From an uncultured Clostridia bacterium (GTDB lineage: Bacteria > Bacillota > Clostridia > TANB77 > CAG-508), in assembly GCA_947623615.1 (NCBI GenBank), contig CANQHH010000026.1:1-10743 (forward strand): a DNA stretch of 10,743 nt, read 5' to 3'. This document shows, one piece after another, positions 7,331-10,743 of this stretch. Numbering within the stretch: position 1 is the first letter of the stretch; each line of letters starts with the position of its first letter. Under the pieces are notes generated by a model. That model saw nothing but the letters and a program-made list of their open reading frames with translations. It ran no database searches and was not told where the DNA came from. The position numbers were made by a program, and so were the translations under genes.

Positions 7331-7688
7331 GGGGATGTATTTGGTTTCGACAGTAATCTGAACTATATAAATAGCGAGTAGTGGATGGTCGCTTTGGCCA
7401 CTATAAAAAAGCGAATACAAATATAAACGCTGATAATAGAGAATTAGCATACGCTGCCTAATTTGCAGCGACGTCTTATCTTTACTTCCCACGGTTTAGA
7501 ATAAGGCGACGATTATGTGGGAAACAAAACTATTTTGCGTCATCGAAATAGTGGGTAATATCTGACTACCTAAATAATAGAGTTGTTTGTTAATTTTTTA
7601 TTTAGGGAATTTTTTTAACAAACTGCACTCGGAGAACTTTATATAGATGGGTTATTGGACAGGAGTTCGACTCTCCTCATCTCCACCA
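7331..7688 (+). ncRNA. ssrA: Transfer-messenger RNA (tmRNA)
   Basis: One-piece tmRNA of 358 nt that rescues ribosomes stalled on broken mRNAs and tags the product for proteolysis. The 5' end GGGGATG pairs with CATCTCC near the 3' end (one G-T pair), closing the tRNA-like acceptor stem, followed by discriminator A and an encoded CCA (7686-7688). The family's 5' signature TTTGGTTTCGACAG starts at 7340. The T arm is GGAG-TTCGACT-CTCC at the 3' end. The internal reading frame (7411-7461) ends in the loop of a CGCTGC/GCAGCG hairpin, as is usual. It has its own promoter. No convincing terminator follows, so some transcripts may continue into tRNA-Trp. Mature ends are inferred from pairing. Confidence 0.96.
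7411..7461 (+). other. tmRNA tag reading frame: ANTNINADNRELAYAA, stop
   Basis: From the probable resume codon GCG (7411-7413) the frame reads ANTNINADNRELAYAA and ends at TAA (7459-7461). With the Ala carried by tmRNA itself this gives a 17-residue tag, longer than the 10-11 residues common in E. coli and many Firmicutes, and ending YAA rather than the usual LAA. The resume codon is predicted from position, not proven. Confidence 0.8.
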
Positions 7689-7709
7689 TAAATTTTTTCA
7701 AAAAATCAC

Positions 7710-7738
7710 TTGCACTTATTTAATATTTATGCTAATAT
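7710..7738 (+). promoter_or_regulatory. Promoter of tRNA-Trp
   Basis: TTGCAC (7710-7715), a 17-base spacer and TAATAT (7733-7738). An overlapping TATAAT (7736-7741) has a 20-base spacer. Either would start transcription about eight to eleven bases before the tRNA. Confidence 0.65.
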
Positions 7739-7755
7739 AATATAGTAATTTTCAT

Positions 7756-7831
7756 AGGGGTATAGTGTCAATGGTTAGCACGATGGTCTCCAAAACCACA
7801 AGTCTGAGTTCGAATCTTAGTACCCCTGCCA
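7756..7831 (+). tRNA. tRNA-Trp (anticodon CCA)
   Basis: A complete cloverleaf: acceptor AGGGGTA pairs with TACCCCT, the D arm is GTGT...GCAC, the T arm is CTGAG TTCGAAT CTTAG, the discriminator is G and the CCA is encoded (7829-7831). The anticodon loop CTCCAAA gives CCA, the anticodon for the UGG codon. A G discriminator is the expected identity base for bacterial tRNA-Trp. The top pair of the anticodon stem (27-43) is an A-C mismatch. It lies 67 bases after tmRNA and 28 bases before the GtrA-family gene, with no terminator seen on either side. Confidence 0.95.
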
Positions 7832-7859
7832 AAATAAGAATAACTAATGAGTGATTTAT

Positions 7860-8282
7860 ATGGAAAAAATTAAAGGACTAATTAAAAAGATATTTACAAA
7901 AAAAGAAATTATATTTTATGGTATATTTGGTATTCTTGCCACAATCATAAATATGGGTTCTTTTCACGTAATGACATCAACATTTCACTTAGAAGAAAAC
8001 TTTGCAAATATAATAGCAATTTCGCTTTCTGTTATATTTGCATATTTTACTAATAGAAATTTAGTTTTTCACTCTCAAGCAGAAGAATTTGGAGAAAAAG
8101 TAATAGAATTTTGTAAGTTTATTTTAGGCAGATTATTTACAATGGCTTTTGAATATATTGGTTGTTTTATATTATTCAAATATGCACCATTACAACCTAT
8201 AGTAAGCAAATTAATTATAACTTTCTTTGTTATAATATTAAATTTCATTATTAGTAAATTTTTCTCATTTAAAAAAGATTAA
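7860..8282 (+). CDS. GtrA-family four-helix membrane protein
   Basis: A 140-residue protein with four predicted membrane helices (about residues 16-38, 48-68, 83-106 and 114-135). The family features are clear: FYGIFGILATIIN in helix 1, AYFTNRNLVF at the end of helix 2 (the Y..NR..VF motif) and the terminal ISKFFSFKKD. GtrA-type proteins are small inner-membrane proteins linked to export of lipid-linked sugars or to cell-surface glycan synthesis; no glycosyltransferase is adjacent, so its substrate cannot be guessed. The ATG at 7860 is preferred to an in-frame GTG at 7851, which has no binding site; even the ATG has only a weak GAGTG upstream. With no promoter between it and tRNA-Trp, it may be read from the tRNA or tmRNA promoter. 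Confidence 0.88.
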   Translation: MEKIKGLIKKIFTKKEIIFYGIFGILATIINMGSFHVMTSTFHLEENFANIIAISLSVIFAYFTNRNLVFHSQAEEFGEKVIEFCKFILGRLFTMAFEYIGCFILFKYAPLQPIVSKLIITFFVIILNFIISKFFSFKKD

Positions 8283-8312
8283 TAATTTAATATTTCGGGG
8301 GCTATTAGATAT

Positions 8313-8318
8313 GGAGGT
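8313..8318 (+). promoter_or_regulatory. Ribosome binding site that decides the M23 peptidase start
   Basis: GGAGGT lies four bases before the ATG at 8323-8325. An in-frame ATG at 8311 overlaps this site and has none of its own. Confidence 0.8.
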
Positions 8319-8322
8319 ATAT

Positions 8323-8925
8323 ATGTCTAATAGTTTTTTTATTCCTTTCAAACGCATTGTTTTATTACTTTGCCTTTTGACCTTCCTTATATGTTGTTTT
8401 TTTATTCCAATTATGTTTTTTTACAACTTCAATTTCGATTATTCAGATAATCCCCCATCTTTTCTTATTGACAGTTCAGAATATTTATGGCCAACTCCTG
8501 GATACACCTCTATTAATTCATATTTTGGTAAAAGAAACTCTCCTACCGCTGGAGCATCCTCATTTCATAAAGGAATTGATATCGGTGCACCAGAAGGAAG
8601 CAGTTTCATAGCCATAACTTCTGGTAAGATAACTTTTACAGGATTTTTAGGAGGTGGCGGTTACACTATAACCTTATCAAGCGGCTCAATGAAAATAACT
8701 TATTGCCATGTTTCACCAAATTACATTGTCAAAACTGGTGATATTATAGAAAAGGGTGATATTATTGGATATGTTGGACCTAAAAATGTATATGGTGTAC
8801 CTGGTAATACTTATAAAGATTCAAACGGGAACCCAACTAATGGCGCTACTACTGGACCTCATCTTCATTTGGGCATTAGAGTAAACGAGCAATATATAGA
8901 CCCTTTATCTTTATTTAAAAAATAA
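8323..8925 (+). CDS. Membrane-anchored M23-family (LytM-type) peptidase
   Basis: A 200-residue protein with one N-terminal membrane segment (about residues 11-34, hydrophobic, no signal-peptidase motif evident) and an M23 domain from about residue 57 to 196. All metal and catalytic residues of active LytM-type enzymes are present: H82 and D86 in SFHKGIDIGAP, H129 in TYCHVS, and H180-x-H182 in GPHLHLGIRV. The family cuts peptide cross-links in peptidoglycan; the protein would sit in the membrane with the domain outside. An insertion of about 20 residues (roughly 155-175, rich in G, N, T) precedes the HLH motif. It follows the GtrA gene by 40 bases without a terminator, so the two may share a transcript. 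Family and likely activity are sure; the physiological role (growth, division or sporulation) is not. Confidence 0.92.
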   Translation: MSNSFFIPFKRIVLLLCLLTFLICCFFIPIMFFYNFNFDYSDNPPSFLIDSSEYLWPTPGYTSINSYFGKRNSPTAGASSFHKGIDIGAPEGSSFIAITSGKITFTGFLGGGGYTITLSSGSMKITYCHVSPNYIVKTGDIIEKGDIIGYVGPKNVYGVPGNTYKDSNGNPTNGATTGPHLHLGIRVNEQYIDPLSLFKK

Positions 8926-8954
8926 CCCTTGTAAAATTACAAGAGCTATTTTTA
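8917..8954. terminator. Bidirectional terminator between convergent genes
   Basis: CTTGTAA (8928-8934) and TTACAAG (8937-8943) form the core stem, extended by AAATA/TATTT pairs outside two mismatches. T runs follow on the plus strand (8949-8953) and, as plus-strand A residues at 8917-8922, on the minus strand. It overlaps the stop codon of the M23 gene and serves both converging transcripts. Confidence 0.7.
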
Positions 8955-9488
8955 TTACATATCTTCTTTATCATCTTCATCATTTTTATTATCTTTTAAT
9001 GGATCATCTTCAAATACATCATCTTCGTCTATTTCGTCGTTTTCAAAACAATTCTCTCCACAATGCGAACATGAACCTTGACATGTAAACACATCGTCTT
9101 CATCATTCCAGTCTAATTCAATTGTGTTATGACATTCTGGACATTCAACTTCTTCTTTGCTTTCATCCTCAATGTCTGCTGTAAATTCGTAATTACAATA
9201 TGGGCATACTATCTCAAATTCATAGCATCTATCTTCTCCATATATATCATCTTCAATTTCCTCTACCATATCCTGAACTGAATTCATCCTATTTATAATA
9301 TCTTGTTGTCTCTCTTCTATTTGATTTATTCTGTTATCAGTTAATTTAGTAATTCTATCAATCATATCAATAAACAACATTGAAAATTCAGAAAATTTTT
9401 CCTTTACATATTCTAATTCTTGAGGATCTTTTATATTACTTTCTAAATCCTCGATTATTTTTTTATATTTACCTTTAATTTCAGACAT
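8955..9488 (-). CDS. Acidic coiled-coil / zinc-ribbon protein resembling the clostridial CD1247 family
   Basis: A 177-residue, strongly acidic protein. Residues 1-80 are helical and probably form a coiled coil (EFSMLFIDMIDRITKLTDNR, then IEERQQDIINRMNSVQ). A zinc ribbon follows, with C95-x2-C98 (CPYC) and C116-x2-C119 (CPEC). A further cluster, C136-x3-C140-x2-C143-x3-C147, may bind a second metal. The tail is rich in Asp and Glu. This arrangement, next to efp, recalls a conserved clostridial protein of unknown function named after CD1247 of C. difficile; the match is from memory of the domain pattern and is not proven. AAGGAGA stands eight bases before the ATG. It lies 20 bases after efp and so is probably in the same transcript. 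Function unknown; it could be a regulatory or RNA-polymerase-associated factor, but nothing shows this. Confidence 0.8.
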   Translation of the reverse strand: MSEIKGKYKKIIEDLESNIKDPQELEYVKEKFSEFSMLFIDMIDRITKLTDNRINQIEERQQDIINRMNSVQDMVEEIEDDIYGEDRCYEFEIVCPYCNYEFTADIEDESKEEVECPECHNTIELDWNDEDDVFTCQGSCSHCGENCFENDEIDEDDVFEDDPLKDNKNDEDDKEDM

Positions 9489-9508
9489 TAAGTTTTCTCC
9501 TTCTTTCT

Positions 9509-10075
9509 CTATACTCTTTCCATATATTCACCAGTTCTTGTATCTATTCTAACAACATCTCCTATATTAACAAACATTGGTACCATTAACTCATACCCAT
9601 TTTCTAAAGTTGCAGGTTTTCCTGATGTTGTAGTAGTATTTCCAGCAAATCCTGGTTCTGTATATGTAACTTCCAATTCCACAAATAGTGGTGGCTCAAC
9701 TGAGAACACATTTCCTTTAAATGATAACATTTTAACATTCATGTTTTCCTTTAAGAACTTTAGCCCATCTCCTATTTGTTCTTTATTTAAAGGCAATTGC
9801 TCATATGTTTCATTATCCATGAAATAATATAATTCTCCATCATTATATAAATATTGCATTTCTCTTTTTTCTATTTCTGCTCCTTGGTATTTTTCTGATG
9901 GATTAAATGTTTTTTCTATTACTGCTCCTGTAATAACATTTTTTAATTTTGTTCTTACAAATGCAGCTCCTTTTCCTGGTTTTACATGTTGGAATTCAAC
10001 TACTTTAAATACATTTCCATCCATTTCAAAAGTTGTTCCATTTCTAAAATCTCCTGCCATATATACATCTGCCAT
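9509..10075 (-). CDS. efp: Translation elongation factor P
   Basis: EF-P, 188 residues, close to the usual 185. It binds the ribosome between the P and E sites and speeds peptide bond formation at consecutive prolines. The three beta-barrel domains are recognisable: domain I with [12 protein letters not shown] and [18 protein letters not shown], domain II with [21 protein letters not shown], and the C-terminal barrel ending [20 protein letters not shown]. The loop tip Lys that is modified in Bacillus (PGKG, K32 there) corresponds to K35 here; no modifying enzyme is in view. GGGAGG precedes the ATG by about seven bases. It follows the M24 peptidase gene by 86 bases, with a promoter in the gap, and precedes the zinc-ribbon gene. 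Confidence 0.97.
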   Translation of the reverse strand: MADVYMAGDFRNGTTFEMDGNVFKVVEFQHVKPGKGAAFVRTKLKNVITGAVIEKTFNPSEKYQGAEIEKREMQYLYNDGELYYFMDNETYEQLPLNKEQIGDGLKFLKENMNVKMLSFKGNVFSVEPPLFVELEVTYTEPGFAGNTTTTSGKPATLENGYELMVPMFVNIGDVVRIDTRTGEYMERV

Positions 10076-10114
10076 TTTTCTTCCTCCCTTTATTTACATA
10101 ATTCAATGTTTTTT

Positions 10115-10143
10115 ATTTTACCATAATTAAGATTTTAAATCAA
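10115..10143 (-). promoter_or_regulatory. Probable promoter of efp
   Basis: On the minus strand TTGATT (10138-10143), a 17-base spacer and TAAAAT (10115-10120) lie between the M24 peptidase stop codon and efp. The efp transcript may also come from read-through, since no terminator is seen after the peptidase gene. Confidence 0.6.
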
Positions 10144-10161
10144 GTATTATAATTATCTTTT

Positions 10162-10743
10162 TTACATTTTATCTGCTATAATATAATTTTTATCAGATTT
10201 TGTTAAATTTATACTTCCAGATTTTGTAATTAAAACAGTATCTTCTATTCTAACTCCAAATTTATTTGGTATATATATACCTGGTTCATCTGTAACTACC
10301 ATATTTTCCTTTAAAGTAATATCTATTACTCCACCAATATTTGGCATTTCATGAATATCTAGACCTACTCCATGACCTAAACTATGAGCAACTGTATAGC
10401 CATTTAATTTAAAATCGTTCTCCACCATTTTACCAATTAATCTTGAGCTAATTCCGTCTCTCATTTCTTTTAAAGTCTGTATTTGATTTTTTAATACTAA
10501 ATCATATACCTTTCTTATTTCTGTCGGTATTTTCCCTGCGAAAATAGTTCTTGTCATATCTGAGCAATATCCTTTATACTTGCACCCCATATCTATTGTT
10601 ATTGGATCACCCTCTTCTATTTTTTTATCTGTCGGTACTGCATGCGGTTTAGAAGAATTCTTTCCTGAAGCAACAATTGTATCAAAAGATGTTGATTCAG
10701 CTCCATTTTCCATAAAAAATCTTTCTATTTCATGTGCAATTTC
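10162..10743 (-). CDS. M24-family Xaa-Pro aminopeptidase, C-terminal part
   Basis: The last 193 codons of a gene whose 5' end lies beyond the right edge; the frame is open to position 10743. This part is the metallopeptidase domain of the aminopeptidase P family, which removes an N-terminal residue that precedes proline. All five metal ligands are visible, numbering the visible part from 1: D51 in ITIDMG, D62 in CSDMTRT, H124 in SLGHGVGL, E153 in DEPGIY and E167 in RIED. H120 and H131 fit the accessory histidines. The ATG at 10711-10713 is internal, because the coding sequence reads on upstream (EIAHEIERFF). The missing N-terminal domain would be about 150-170 residues. Placement just before efp is common in Firmicutes. 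The family is secure; exact substrate specificity is not shown. Confidence 0.93.
   Translation of the reverse strand, partial: EIAHEIERFFMENGAESTSFDTIVASGKNSSKPHAVPTDKKIEEGDPITIDMGCKYKGYCSDMTRTIFAGKIPTEIRKVYDLVLKNQIQTLKEMRDGISSRLIGKMVENDFKLNGYTVAHSLGHGVGLDIHEMPNIGGVIDITLKENMVVTDEPGIYIPNKFGVRIEDTVLITKSGSINLTKSDKNYIIADKM

Noticed and set aside
7307..7492. Minus-strand 61-codon open frame
   Set aside because: It overlaps the tmRNA gene and its promoter; no ribosome binding site or recognisable sequence.
7690..7706. A/T inverted repeat after tmRNA as a terminator
   Set aside because: Only A-T pairs around a three-base loop and no following T run; too weak to call.
8323..9488. M23 peptidase and zinc-ribbon protein as parts of one novel system
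   Set aside because: They are convergent, separated by a bidirectional terminator, and each fits a separate conserved context.

Overview
The window is AT-rich DNA that looks like a low-G+C Firmicute (Bacillota), most likely an anaerobic Clostridia-type bacterium. The evidence is strong GGAGG-type ribosome binding sites, near-consensus sigma-A promoters with 17-bp spacers, CCA-encoding tRNA genes, the Firmicutes gene order atpB-E-F-H-A-G-D-C, and a Xaa-Pro peptidase / efp / acidic zinc-ribbon gene run typical of Clostridia. The species cannot be named from the sequence alone. Most of the window is housekeeping; the accessory-looking part is the first ~430 bases.

Layout. (1) 1-430: the start of an Abi-family (abortive-infection-like) gene running off the left edge, preceded by an unusually G+C-rich fragment that reads like the C-terminal tail of a formylglycine-generating-enzyme-fold (SUMF1-type) protein without its body. 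(2) 431-595: a tRNA-Thr(CGU) gene on the minus strand with its own promoter and a strong terminator. (3) 604-7183: a complete eight-gene F1Fo ATP synthase operon on the minus strand, from a near-consensus promoter upstream of atpB to a terminator after atpC. (4) 7184-7831: a divergent control region, then on the plus strand tmRNA (ssrA) and tRNA-Trp(CCA). (5) 7860-8925: a GtrA-family membrane protein and a membrane-anchored M23 (LytM-type) peptidase. (6) 8917-8954: a bidirectional terminator. (7) 8955-10743: on the minus strand, the 3' part of an M24 Xaa-Pro aminopeptidase, elongation factor P, and an acidic coiled-coil/zinc-ribbon protein resembling the clostridial CD1247 family.

How the genes fit together. 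The ATP synthase operon encodes a full membrane sector (a, c, b) and catalytic sector (delta, alpha, gamma, beta, epsilon). Its c subunit keeps the ion-carrying Glu but lacks the Gln and Ser ligands of sodium-type rings, so proton coupling is the better prediction. tmRNA, tRNA-Trp and EF-P are translation-support functions. The GtrA and M23 proteins probably act at the cell envelope.

Main points for a second look: a 56-bp near-perfect palindrome between atpE and atpF; non-ATG starts (GTG, GTG, TTG, GTG) on four consecutive F1 genes; the orphan SUMF1-like tail beside an Abi gene and a tRNA; an atypical tmRNA tag ending in YAA; and a second four-cysteine cluster in the zinc-ribbon protein. I found no CRISPR array, transposase, integrase or clear novel multi-gene system.
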